Of a stretch of 32,672 bases of DNA, positions 23,567 to 30,706 are shown one piece after another. The notes under the pieces were generated by a model. That model saw only the letters and a list, made by a program, of their open reading frames with translations, made no database searches and was not told the DNA's origin. Each line of letters starts with the position of its first letter. The first letter of the stretch is position 1. Source of the DNA: an uncultured Desulfomonile sp. (GTDB lineage Bacteria; Desulfobacterota; Desulfomonilia; Desulfomonilales; Desulfomonilaceae). The position numbers and the translations under genes are program-made. The DNA lies in contig CAIXMD010000431.1 of assembly GCA_903920415.1 (NCBI GenBank), forward strand, positions 1-32,672, read 5' to 3'.

Positions 23567-25006
23567 ATGTGCCCACAACATATCACGACCAAAGAACGCT
23601 TTGCCATTCCGCGCCAGGGAATGCCTGCTCAAAACCCTGAAGTTCGGAATAAAAATTTCAAGGAAGTGAATCTTGGCTATACACCTGAACTTGCACAGAA
23701 GGAAGCTCTTCGATGTATTCAATGCAAAGATCCAGCCTGCATCAAGGGGTGCCCGGTTAACATCAAGATTGATCAGTTTATCAAGTATATCGCGGAAGGT
23801 GATTTTCTGGGTGCGGCAAGAAAGATCAAGGAAGACAATGTACTTCCTGCTATCTGCGGCAGAGTCTGTCCACAGGAAGACCAGTGCGAAAAAGCCTGCA
23901 TTCTTACGAAAAAATATACATCAGTTGCAATCGGTAATCTGGAACGCTTTGCGGCTGATTACGAGCGGGAAACCGGAAATGTAGAACTCCCTGCAGTAAA
24001 AGCACAAACGGGCAAAAAAGTAGCGGTTATCGGCAGCGGACCAGCCGGACTCAGCTGTGCCAACGATCTTATCCAACTTGGCCATTCGGTAACGGTTTTT
24101 GAAGCACTGCACGAACTCGGCGGCGTTCTGGTCTACGGCATTCCCGAATTCCGCCTTCCCAAGGAGATTGTAAAACAGGAAATTGAAGGATTGAAACAAC
24201 TTGGGGTAAAGTTTATTACCAATGTACTCGCTGGCCGCTCTGTCACCGTAGATGAACTACTGAAAGAAGAGGATTTTGATGCAGTCTTTATCGGAGTCGG
24301 TGCCGGTCTGCCATGGTTCATGGGTATCCCGGGAGAAAATCTTCTCGGAGTTTATTCTGCGAATGAGTTTTTGACCAGGGTTAACCTGATGAAGTCATAT
24401 CAATTCCCGAACAATGACACTCCGGTGTTCAACTGCAAGGGTAAAAGTGTTGCAGTGTTCGGTGGCGGCAATACGGCCATGGACGCTGTCCGCACAGCTA
24501 AAAGACTTGGTGCTGAACATGCCTATATTGTGTACCGACGATCCGAAGCGGAAATGCCTGCACGTCTTGAGGAAGTTCATCACGCAAGGGAAGAGGGGAT
24601 TGAATTCCTTATGCTCATGAATCCGTTGGAATTTGTCGGTAATGAACAGCAGTGGCTTACTGGGGCTAAATGCCTCAAGATGGAACTTGGCGAACCCGAT
24701 GAATCCGGACGCCGCAGGCCGGTACCGATAAAAGACTCTGAATTCATTCTTCCAATCGATATGGCAGTTATCTCGATCGGCAACGGCTCCAACCCGCTCA
24801 TAAAACAGTCAACTCCTGATATTGAGGTCAGCAAGCGTGATACCATTGTCGTGGATCTCAACACCATGGCAACTTCAAAAGAAAATGTCTATGCCGGTGG
24901 TGATATTGTAACCGGTGGAGCTACAGTTATCCTTGCCATGGGAGCTGGACGTACAGCCGCAAAAGCTATTCACGAAAAGCTGATGGGTATTGACACGCAT
25001 GAGTGA
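23567..25006 (+). CDS. NfnB/SudA-like large subunit (GltD-type FAD/NADPH, two [4Fe-4S])
   Basis: The 479-aa protein resembles GltD, the small subunit of glutamate synthase, as NfnB and SudA do. Two N-terminal [4Fe-4S] motifs are intact: C50-x2-C53-x4-C58-x3-C62 and C97-x3-C101-x5-C107-x3-C111. An FAD-binding GSGPAGLSCA and an NADPH-binding FGGGNTAMDAVRTAKRLG follow, with a final GGDIVTGGATVILAMGAGR FAD contact. Annotation pipelines often call it homotetrameric NADPH-glutamate synthase small chain. The adjacent NfnA-like subunit favours an Nfn/Sud heterodimer. No glutamate synthase large subunit is present nearby. No clear Shine-Dalgarno precedes the ATG. A strong hairpin with T-run follows the stop. 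Confidence 0.9.
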   Translation: MCPQHITTKERFAIPRQGMPAQNPEVRNKNFKEVNLGYTPELAQKEALRCIQCKDPACIKGCPVNIKIDQFIKYIAEGDFLGAARKIKEDNVLPAICGRVCPQEDQCEKACILTKKYTSVAIGNLERFAADYERETGNVELPAVKAQTGKKVAVIGSGPAGLSCANDLIQLGHSVTVFEALHELGGVLVYGIPEFRLPKEIVKQEIEGLKQLGVKFITNVLAGRSVTVDELLKEEDFDAVFIGVGAGLPWFMGIPGENLLGVYSANEFLTRVNLMKSYQFPNNDTPVFNCKGKSVAVFGGGNTAMDAVRTAKRLGAEHAYIVYRRSEAEMPARLEEVHHAREEGIEFLMLMNPLEFVGNEQQWLTGAKCLKMELGEPDESGRRRPVPIKDSEFILPIDMAVISIGNGSNPLIKQSTPDIEVSKRDTIVVDLNTMATSKENVYAGGDIVTGGATVILAMGAGRTAAKAIHEKLMGIDTHE

Positions 25007-25014
25007 AGTTTAAC

Positions 25015-25063
25015 GGCAGAGGAAGCTTGAAGTCAACCACACATTGAGCTTCCTTTGCCTTTT
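25015..25063. terminator. Bidirectional intrinsic terminator between nfnB and the DUF1499 gene
   Basis: GGCAGAGGAAGCT (25015-25027) pairs with AGCTTCCTTTGCC (25047-25059) over 13 bp, counting one G-U pair, with a 19-nt loop and then TTTT. It lies between two convergent genes and overlaps the DUF1499 stop by one base, so it can serve transcripts from both sides. Confidence 0.85.
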
Positions 25064-25512
25064 CAACGATGATGAAGGGCTTTCTGAAATGCCGACCGCA
25101 ACTGCTCAACCCGCCCGCGATTGACACCAAGATCTGAGATGCCGAGCCTTGAAGCCGACCGGACATGAATCACCCCTTCAGTCGCGCTCAAGCGGAACTC
25201 AACGTCATCAACAAAGCCAAAAACAGGGAGAGTAAAGGTCGACCATAGATACTCGCTGCCTTCATCATGCACCGTCCCTCCCTCTTCCCTGACAACAAGC
25301 TTCAGCGTCGCCCAGGCTTGCTCAGGAGAACCGGTGAAGGCTAAAGGTGCTATCTTGAACAACGGATTATCGCTTTCACTGCTCACACAGTTCGGCGTTC
25401 CAGGACAAGGCCTCAGCTTTCCGTTCACTAACTGGGGTTTTTCCTCAGGCTGAGGCCATAAACCCGAGAGTTGACTGGTAAGAGCGCCGACTGCTTCACT
25501 GAAAATATCCAT
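25063..25512 (-). CDS. DUF1499 family protein
   Basis: The 149-aa protein shows the DUF1499 pattern: CPGTPNCVSSES near residue 36, a central FVDDVEFRL strand, and the signature IHVRSASRLGISDLGVNRGRVEQLR before the C-terminus. The molecular function of this family is not established; members occur widely in proteobacteria and phototrophs. No signal peptide is evident. The start is well supported by AAGGAGGG about 8 bp upstream of ATG 25512. It lies 45 bp downstream of the NYN-S1 gene on the same strand, so the two may be co-transcribed. Confidence 0.88.
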   Translation of the reverse strand: MDIFSEAVGALTSQLSGLWPQPEEKPQLVNGKLRPCPGTPNCVSSESDNPLFKIAPLAFTGSPEQAWATLKLVVREEGGTVHDEGSEYLWSTFTLPVFGFVDDVEFRLSATEGVIHVRSASRLGISDLGVNRGRVEQLRSAFQKALHHR

Positions 25513-25557
25513 AGGATTCCCTCCTTTATGTTGAAACCAAAACCCGGTTATTCACAC

Positions 25558-26400
25558 TTATCCATCTATCCTCGATGCCAGCTCTTCAACCATCTTTTTA
25601 TCAACAAGTTTGACGGTAATCTCCGGAATGTCACGAGCGGAATTGACGTGGAATACCGACACTGCAAACACATCGTTCATTCGAACAATCGCTGTCAAAT
25701 CCTTGATATATTTACTGATCCCAAAAAAGCTGAGAGGGAGGAGACACTTCACATGAAAGGGATTACTTAAAAAAACACCGTAAGGCTGCACTTTAAGCAC
25801 TGTACCTGTAAAAAGTTCTCCAATATCAGGCAGACGAACCGAAAACTCCTGCTCACTGCCTGCGAGAGCACCCTCAAAGCGCACCGGATCTCCCGGCCTT
25901 ACCTGCTCAATACGCTCTTTCAGAACTGCAATATCACAATAGGCTATACCCGGTTCGGCAAGCAGCTCCCTTGCGCTCAACCCCTGGGTGGAATAAACGA
26001 TAACCTCCTTACCCTTCGCTTTTAAAGCCCTGAGCAATGGAATAAAATCACTGTCTCCACTGAAAAGTATAAACGTATCGTACTGATCAGCATCAATCAA
26101 AGCATCCACGACAAGTTCCACATCGAGATTGCCTTTCATGACAATCACTCCTGTTTCCTTGTTGACAATCTTTTTGACAGATTTAGAGGTGATTCGAAAG
26201 CCATGTGCAGTGAGCACTCTCGTGAAAGCGGCACTTTCCTCCGAAACCGGTTCGGATGCAGGTACATAATAATTCGCCTTGACTGAAGCATACCCTGACA
26301 TAAAAAATGCCATCAAACGGGAAAAATCAATCTGCCACCCGAGATGACGCTGGGTAAAAAACAGGTTTGCCCCGTCAATAAAAACAGCCGCACGACCCAT
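25558..26400 (-). CDS. NYN-domain protein (LabA/DUF88-like) with C-terminal S1-like domain
   Basis: Residues 1-160 form a PIN-like NYN nuclease fold with the acidic cluster D9 in VFIDGANLF, D93 in KGNLDVELVVDA, and D116/D118 in LFSGDSDF. The last helix carries VIVYSTQGLSARELL. Such domains are metal-dependent RNases or nucleic-acid-binding proteins (LabA, MARF1, Limkain groups). From about 193, GELFTGTVLKVQPYGVFLSN and the following hydrophobic strands read as an S1/OB RNA-binding fold. The full 280-aa arrangement, nuclease plus RNA-binding module, suggests RNA processing or turnover. An AAGGGG precedes the ATG at a workable distance. The substrate is unknown. Confidence 0.82.
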   Translation of the reverse strand: MGRAAVFIDGANLFFTQRHLGWQIDFSRLMAFFMSGYASVKANYYVPASEPVSEESAAFTRVLTAHGFRITSKSVKKIVNKETGVIVMKGNLDVELVVDALIDADQYDTFILFSGDSDFIPLLRALKAKGKEVIVYSTQGLSARELLAEPGIAYCDIAVLKERIEQVRPGDPVRFEGALAGSEQEFSVRLPDIGELFTGTVLKVQPYGVFLSNPFHVKCLLPLSFFGISKYIKDLTAIVRMNDVFAVSVFHVNSARDIPEITVKLVDKKMVEELASRIDG

Positions 26401-26503
26401 TTTGTCATTTCCCCTTATGATTAGCTATGCATCAAGACCTTACCCGGAAAAATAAACATCAGGCGGGCATTAACCATTCAATTCTCACCTCAAGAGAATT
26501 ATT

Positions 26504-27523
26504 TCATCTCAAGCTGATAATCTGCCTGGCTGCATCAGTAACCCTTGATGCCAGATAGCCGGTAAAAGCAGGGGTACAATTGAGACAAGGGATTGATTTC
26601 GCCTTTATGACTGATGAAGAGTTCATAAGCTCTCCTGCCCTGTGAATGGTTTCATTGCCATCGGCAAAATATCCGCAGCCAAACATGTCGACAACAACAG
26701 AAGCCTCTTCCTTGAGCATCGCAGATACCTCCTCAAATGAAGGTCTGGTCCACTCTCCGCCGACATTATGGTTAAGATAAACCGTCAGGATTCTTCCATA
26801 AGGATTCCTTGGATCGGCCAAAAGAGTCTCTTCAAGTCGCTGGGCAAACATCATGGTTTCTTCACAACCGGTACGGAAAAGTGGAGGATCGCCCTTTGCG
26901 TCCTTAACAAGGGTTCCATGAAAAAGAAGGAGCAGCACTCTCTCTGTATCCTTTACAACCTTCCGCCCGGGGTTCTGTTCAGAGCAATTCTCAAATAAAT
27001 AATCACAGTAGAGGGGGTAGAGCCTTTCATCACTCCAAAACCTGCTGATTACTTTTACCTTTCCAAGCTCCTCCTGACTTCGCGAGGCCGCCACATAAGA
27101 GCAGAGCTGACCACAGGATAGGCTGTTGTCAATGGGCGACATGGAAACAATCACCTCTCCATCGTATGCTCGTGTCTGTTCTATAACGTGCTCAACATAG
27201 GGCGGAGAGGCTGAAAAAGCAGCATATACATGGAAGTCGAATTGGGTGGCAGAGGGTAAATCGTCCAGAAGCTGCTGCAAAGCTCCAACCTGATCACGCG
27301 TTATACTGTTATGCGGTGAGGCCTCACTATTGGTACGGGAGCGAATGAGCTTTTTAAGGGATGATGTAACTGCTATTGTCAGTTGCAAAGCGCCGGGAAT
27401 CGGCATCACCTGGGAGGCATGGGCAAGCGTCTGACGGGTCACCCGGTAGTTTTCCAAAAACCGGGTTGTCTCAGCTTCTCCATGAGCCGCCAGAATAACA
27501 GCTATTTTCTTTTTGGGCTGCAT
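26504..27523 (-). CDS. Ferrochelatase-like protein
   Basis: The 339-aa protein reads like a divergent ferrochelatase (HemH): an ILAAHGEAET start, a central PYVEHVIEQ segment, FHGT (H202, the place of the invariant metal/porphyrin His), and FGCGYFADGNETIHRAGEL (E291, corresponding to the FVSDCLETLEEI-type Glu motif). Insertions around 60-75 and an unusual Cys content (CNC near residue 313) make it atypical. If active it would insert Fe(II) into protoporphyrin IX to give haem, or another metal into a related ring. Ferrochelatase is the best fit, but a sirohydrochlorin or other chelatase cannot be excluded. It lies 15 bp downstream of the HlyD-type adaptor gene, probably in one operon. Confidence 0.6.
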   Translation of the reverse strand: MQPKKKIAVILAAHGEAETTRFLENYRVTRQTLAHASQVMPIPGALQLTIAVTSSLKKLIRSRTNSEASPHNSITRDQVGALQQLLDDLPSATQFDFHVYAAFSASPPYVEHVIEQTRAYDGEVIVSMSPIDNSLSCGQLCSYVAASRSQEELGKVKVISRFWSDERLYPLYCDYLFENCSEQNPGRKVVKDTERVLLLLFHGTLVKDAKGDPPLFRTGCEETMMFAQRLEETLLADPRNPYGRILTVYLNHNVGGEWTRPSFEEVSAMLKEEASVVVDMFGCGYFADGNETIHRAGELMNSSSVIKAKSIPCLNCTPAFTGYLASRVTDAARQIISLR

Positions 27524-27538
27524 GAACCATAAAGGTAA

Positions 27539-28621
27539 TCAGGACTTTCGAGGAGCGATAATCTTTACATCCAGACCTTCATGTAAACTCTTATCAGGAA
27601 GCAGTGCAATTTTATCCCCTTTTTTAAGTCCCTGCAGCACCTCAATAAATGTCATATCACTGGCACCTTGGCGAATAAGCTGTTTTTTCAATCGTCCATT
27701 GTCAATTTTCCAGACATAGCTCTGATGGTTTTCCTCAAACACAGAACTTTTTCTTACAAGCAGAGCGTGCTGCTTGGTATTGTATATAATATTTGCAGTA
27801 GCAGTCATGCCGGCCTGGATATTGCCCACCGGTTTTGCAAAAGTCAAATAAATTTTGGATGTCTTGGTTATCTTGTCTGTCTGGGGCACGATACGGGAGA
27901 CAACTGCCGAGAGGCGTTTATCAGGATAGGCGTCAAAAGCAACCGTTGCCGCCTGACCATTACGAATCTTCGGAACATCAAGTTCATCAACCTCTACACT
28001 CACCAGATAACTCGATGTATCAACAACTCTTGCCACAAGAGTATTGAGTGTGACATAATCACCCTCCTTGACGTTCTGTAACGTTAACGTACCGGCAAAA
28101 GGAGCCCTGACCGTCAGTTTTTTCAGATCATCCTCACGCATCTTTACCATAAACTCTTTCTGCTGAAGCAACTCTTCTGCCTGAATGCGGTTTTTTTCGG
28201 CATCATCAACTTCCTGACGGGAGATCGCCCCTTCCTTGTAAAGGTTTTTCTTTCTGATACTTTGCAGAGAGTTATCCTTCATCAGTGCCTGCTGTTCAGC
28301 AAAGGCCGCCTTTGCCTGACGAACGGCAAGCTGGGGATTAGGACTGTTGATTTCAAGGACTTTCTGGCCGGCAGTGACTTTCTGACCTTCGAGCGCCCCG
28401 ACATAACTTACTGTGCCTGAATATTCCGCACTGAGGTTGGCAACAGCATCCGCCTCAACAAACCCCGTACCATAGATGGCCTGAACGAGTTCAGCATACG
28501 TGACCTCTCCAGCCTCAATATTGACACTATTACCTTTGGTTATCAGAAAAACAACAGTTGCAACAAAAACGACTGCAAGAGCGATGGAATATTTTGGAAG
28601 AAATTTCTGTAGGGACTTCAT
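27539..28621 (-). CDS. HlyD/RND-type periplasmic adaptor (membrane fusion protein)
   Basis: The 360-aa protein has one N-terminal membrane anchor (about 11-28). A biotinyl-lipoyl-like domain (EYSGTVSYVGALEGQKVTAGQKVLEI) is split by an alpha-helical hairpin (about 95-165, Gln/Glu/Lys-rich). The second lipoyl half is TVRAPFAGTLTLQNVKEGDYV, then a beta-barrel (VEVDELDVPKIRNGQAATVAFDAYP), then a membrane-proximal domain. This is the layout of MacA/AcrA-type adaptors that bridge an inner-membrane pump to an outer-membrane channel. No ABC (MacB), RND or TolC gene accompanies it; instead a ferrochelatase-like gene follows within 15 bp. The pump partner is therefore encoded elsewhere. A 166-bp divergent spacer separates it from hisI. 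Confidence 0.9.
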   Translation of the reverse strand: MKSLQKFLPKYSIALAVVFVATVVFLITKGNSVNIEAGEVTYAELVQAIYGTGFVEADAVANLSAEYSGTVSYVGALEGQKVTAGQKVLEINSPNPQLAVRQAKAAFAEQQALMKDNSLQSIRKKNLYKEGAISRQEVDDAEKNRIQAEELLQQKEFMVKMREDDLKKLTVRAPFAGTLTLQNVKEGDYVTLNTLVARVVDTSSYLVSVEVDELDVPKIRNGQAATVAFDAYPDKRLSAVVSRIVPQTDKITKTSKIYLTFAKPVGNIQAGMTATANIIYNTKQHALLVRKSSVFEENHQSYVWKIDNGRLKKQLIRQGASDMTFIEVLQGLKKGDKIALLPDKSLHEGLDVKIIAPRKS

Positions 28622-28739
28622 TGGTACTGTTATTATGAATTCGGCTTCAGGAAGTTACATGTTTTGAACTTTTTATCCATTCAGACCTTGGTTTTTCCAT
28701 AATTTTATCAATCTTTAAACACATTTTTCTTTCCCCGAG

Positions 28740-28762
28740 ATGCAATACCGGGATTATTGCAT
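28740..28762. promoter_or_regulatory. Perfect 8-bp inverted repeat in the hisI upstream region
   Basis: ATGCAATA (28740-28747) and TATTGCAT (28755-28762) flank a CCGGGAT centre, 25 bp before the hisI ATG within the hisI/HlyD divergent spacer. It could be an operator for a dimeric regulator or a hairpin in the hisI leader. No T-run follows, so a terminator is unlikely. The rest of 28622-28787 holds no ORF. Confidence 0.45.
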
Positions 28763-28787
28763 TAAAAACACTTAATCTACACCTTCA

Positions 28788-29201
28788 ATGGGCGATAATC
28801 AAGGTTTACAGAAAAGCTTTCTTGAAACGGTAAAGTTTGACGATAAAGGACTGGTGCCGGCAATTGTCCAGGACCATGAAACAGGAAAAGTCCTGATGAT
28901 GGCATGGATGAACCGCGAAAGCCTTCAAATGACACTGGACAAAAAGAAAGCCTGTTACTGGAGCCGTAGCCGTAAAGAACTCTGGCTGAAAGGTGAATCA
29001 TCCGGCAACATGCAGTCGGTTCATGAGATTCTGATTGACTGCGATGGCGATACACTGCTCTTGAAAGTCTCCCAGATTGGCGGTGCATGCCACGTGGGGT
29101 ATCACTCCTGCTTTTATCGCAGAGCTAAAGATGATACAACCATGGAAATCTGTGATACCTTGATGTTTAACCCGGAAGATGTTTATGGCAAAAAAAGTTG
29201 A
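28788..29201 (+). CDS. hisI: Phosphoribosyl-AMP cyclohydrolase
   Basis: HisI opens the adenine ring of phosphoribosyl-AMP in the third step of histidine synthesis. The 137-aa protein carries the family's block: MMAWMNRESLQMTL, CYWSRSRKELWLKGESSGN and Q, and the metal-binding DCDGDTLLLKV with GGACHVGYHSCF. The Cys and Asp residues that bind Zn/Mg are present. There is no fused HisE pyrophosphohydrolase domain, so that step is done elsewhere. The last 17 bp overlap menG. Confidence 0.96.
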   Translation: MGDNQGLQKSFLETVKFDDKGLVPAIVQDHETGKVLMMAWMNRESLQMTLDKKKACYWSRSRKELWLKGESSGNMQSVHEILIDCDGDTLLLKVSQIGGACHVGYHSCFYRRAKDDTTMEICDTLMFNPEDVYGKKS

Positions 29202-29934
29202 CATGGCAGTAAGTCAATCAAAAGAGAGCGCTAAATCCCTCAACCAGACCAAATCCAGAGCCTCGATTAAGCGAATGTTTGATGAGGTTGCACCAACGTA
29301 TGATTTTTTAAATCATCTGTTGAGTCTGGGAATAGATAATTACTGGCGGGCCAAGGCCACAAGCAGGGCAAAAAAACTTCTTGAGAAAAATCCTGCGCCC
29401 CGGATTCTTGATGTCGCTACCGGCACTGGTGACCTGGCGGACTCTATGGCAAAAATATCAGGGGCAAAGGTTACTGCGCTTGACCTTTCGCCTGAAATGC
29501 TTGCCATTGCCCGAAAAAAGTACCCGCAGATCACTTTTCTGGAAGGATATGCTGAAAAGCTGCCCTTTAAGGATGCAAGTTTCGATATTGTCAGTGCAGG
29601 GTTTGGCGTAAGAAATTTTGAAGACCTTGAAAAGGGAATGCGGGAGTTCCACCGTGTCCTGAAACCGGGTGGCTATGCCTTCATTATTGAGCCGATGATA
29701 CCGCGCAATGAGGTAATGAAAAAACTCTACCTGATCTATTTTAAAAATGTGCTGCCTAAAATCGCAGGATTGTTCAGCAAATCCAGTTTTGCCTATGACT
29801 ACCTGCCACACTCTGTTGAAAAGTTTCCTCAGACCACTGCATTTACTGCTATTTTGAAAAAAAGCGGATTCAAAACGGCTGAATTTTTTCCGATGACATT
29901 TGAGACATCAATTCTCTATATAGCGCAGAAGTAA
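29185..29934 (+). CDS. menG: Demethylmenaquinone methyltransferase (MenG/UbiE family)
   Basis: The enzyme methylates the C2 position of demethylmenaquinone (or C-methylates the ubiquinone precursor in other bacteria). The 249-aa SAM methyltransferase shows the UbiE markers: MFDEVAPTYDFLNHLLSLGID at the N-terminus, motif I LDVATGTGDLADSM, LDLSPEML, FDIVSAGFGVRNFEDLEKGMREFHRVLKPGG and a late YDYLPHSVEKFP. Menaquinone is the expected quinone in an anaerobic phototroph (inference). I chose ATG 29185, preceded by GGAAG at good spacing; it overlaps hisI by 17 bp. ATGs at 29179 and 29203 are alternatives. Confidence 0.93.
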   Translation: MAKKVDMAVSQSKESAKSLNQTKSRASIKRMFDEVAPTYDFLNHLLSLGIDNYWRAKATSRAKKLLEKNPAPRILDVATGTGDLADSMAKISGAKVTALDLSPEMLAIARKKYPQITFLEGYAEKLPFKDASFDIVSAGFGVRNFEDLEKGMREFHRVLKPGGYAFIIEPMIPRNEVMKKLYLIYFKNVLPKIAGLFSKSSFAYDYLPHSVEKFPQTTAFTAILKKSGFKTAEFFPMTFETSILYIAQK

Positions 29935-29959
29935 ACAGGGATATCAGGAGACTAACGTT

Positions 29960-29990
29960 GTGCACTGGCTGGTGTAAAACCAGCCTGCAC
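29960..29990. terminator. Hairpin between convergent menG and the LOG-family gene
   Basis: GTGCA and GGCTGG (29960-29972) pair with CCAGCC and TGCAC (29980-29990) around a TGTAAAA loop, with a two-base bulge. Its place between two stop codons suggests a transcript end for both genes. No T-run follows, so the strength is unclear. Confidence 0.55.
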
Positions 29991-29995
29991 AGCAC

Positions 29996-30661
29996 TTAAT
30001 CCTTGAACATGTTTTTCAAATCTGCTGCATGCTCACCATCTTTCGCCTCCTCTAACACTTTCCGGTATTTTGAAAAATTCTTGCATGCATGCGCCACCTT
30101 TAGACGGTCGGCATGAATTTGTTTGATAAGCTCCACTGCCTGTACCGGCTCAGTCACATGGAAAATCATGTGCATATCGCTTTTGTTGAAAAGCTTCCGC
30201 TCCATCACCTCGTTTTCAAGCCATACAAGCAGATTGGCCCAGATTTCACCATACAGAATGATCGGCGTTTCGCAGATATGCTCAACCTGTATTAGCTGCC
30301 ATGCGTAAAACAGTTCAAGCAGGGTTCCTATTCCTCCAGGAGCCACAACCACCGCGTCAGACAGTGCCATAAAGGTATCAAGGCGGTTACTGAAAAGGCT
30401 GAACTCCTCTTTGATATCGAGAAAGTCGTTTGGATTCTGCTCTCTGGGAATTCTGATGTTCAGGCCGATTGAGCGGCTTGCGGAGTGCGCACTTTTGGTT
30501 CCGGCATTAGCGGCCTGCATCAATCCGGGGCCACCGCCTGTCACAATATCAAACCCCGACTCAGCAAGACCTCTGGCTATTTCAAAAACATCCTTGTAAT
30601 CCTGATCTCCTTCATGAATCCTTGCAGATCCGAATATTGCAACCCTGTAGTGAAGATCCAT
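29996..30661 (-). CDS. LOG family protein (nucleotide 5'-monophosphate phosphoribohydrolase-like)
   Basis: The 221-aa Rossmann-like protein has both LOG motifs: GGGPGLMQAANAG (about 42-54) and PGGIGTLLELFYAW (about 108-121). LOG enzymes cleave the N-glycosidic bond of cytokinin nucleotides or purine nucleotide monophosphates; many were formerly mislabelled lysine decarboxylases. SIGLNIRIPREQNPN places it in the larger bacterial subgroup of TIGR00730-like proteins. The physiological substrate is unknown. It is read convergently with menG, and the ligA stop lies 46 bp upstream of its ATG on the same strand. Confidence 0.88.
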   Translation of the reverse strand: MDLHYRVAIFGSARIHEGDQDYKDVFEIARGLAESGFDIVTGGGPGLMQAANAGTKSAHSASRSIGLNIRIPREQNPNDFLDIKEEFSLFSNRLDTFMALSDAVVVAPGGIGTLLELFYAWQLIQVEHICETPIILYGEIWANLLVWLENEVMERKLFNKSDMHMIFHVTEPVQAVELIKQIHADRLKVAHACKNFSKYRKVLEEAKDGEHAADLKNMFKD

Positions 30662-30706
30662 TGTGCGTCCTGTTGAATAATATAGTGATGACCCTTTCCT
30701 TCAATC

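Noticed and set aside
29996..30661. Lysine decarboxylase annotation
   Set aside because: GGGPGLM and PGGIGTLLE are LOG phosphoribohydrolase motifs; the decarboxylase name is a historical error for this family.
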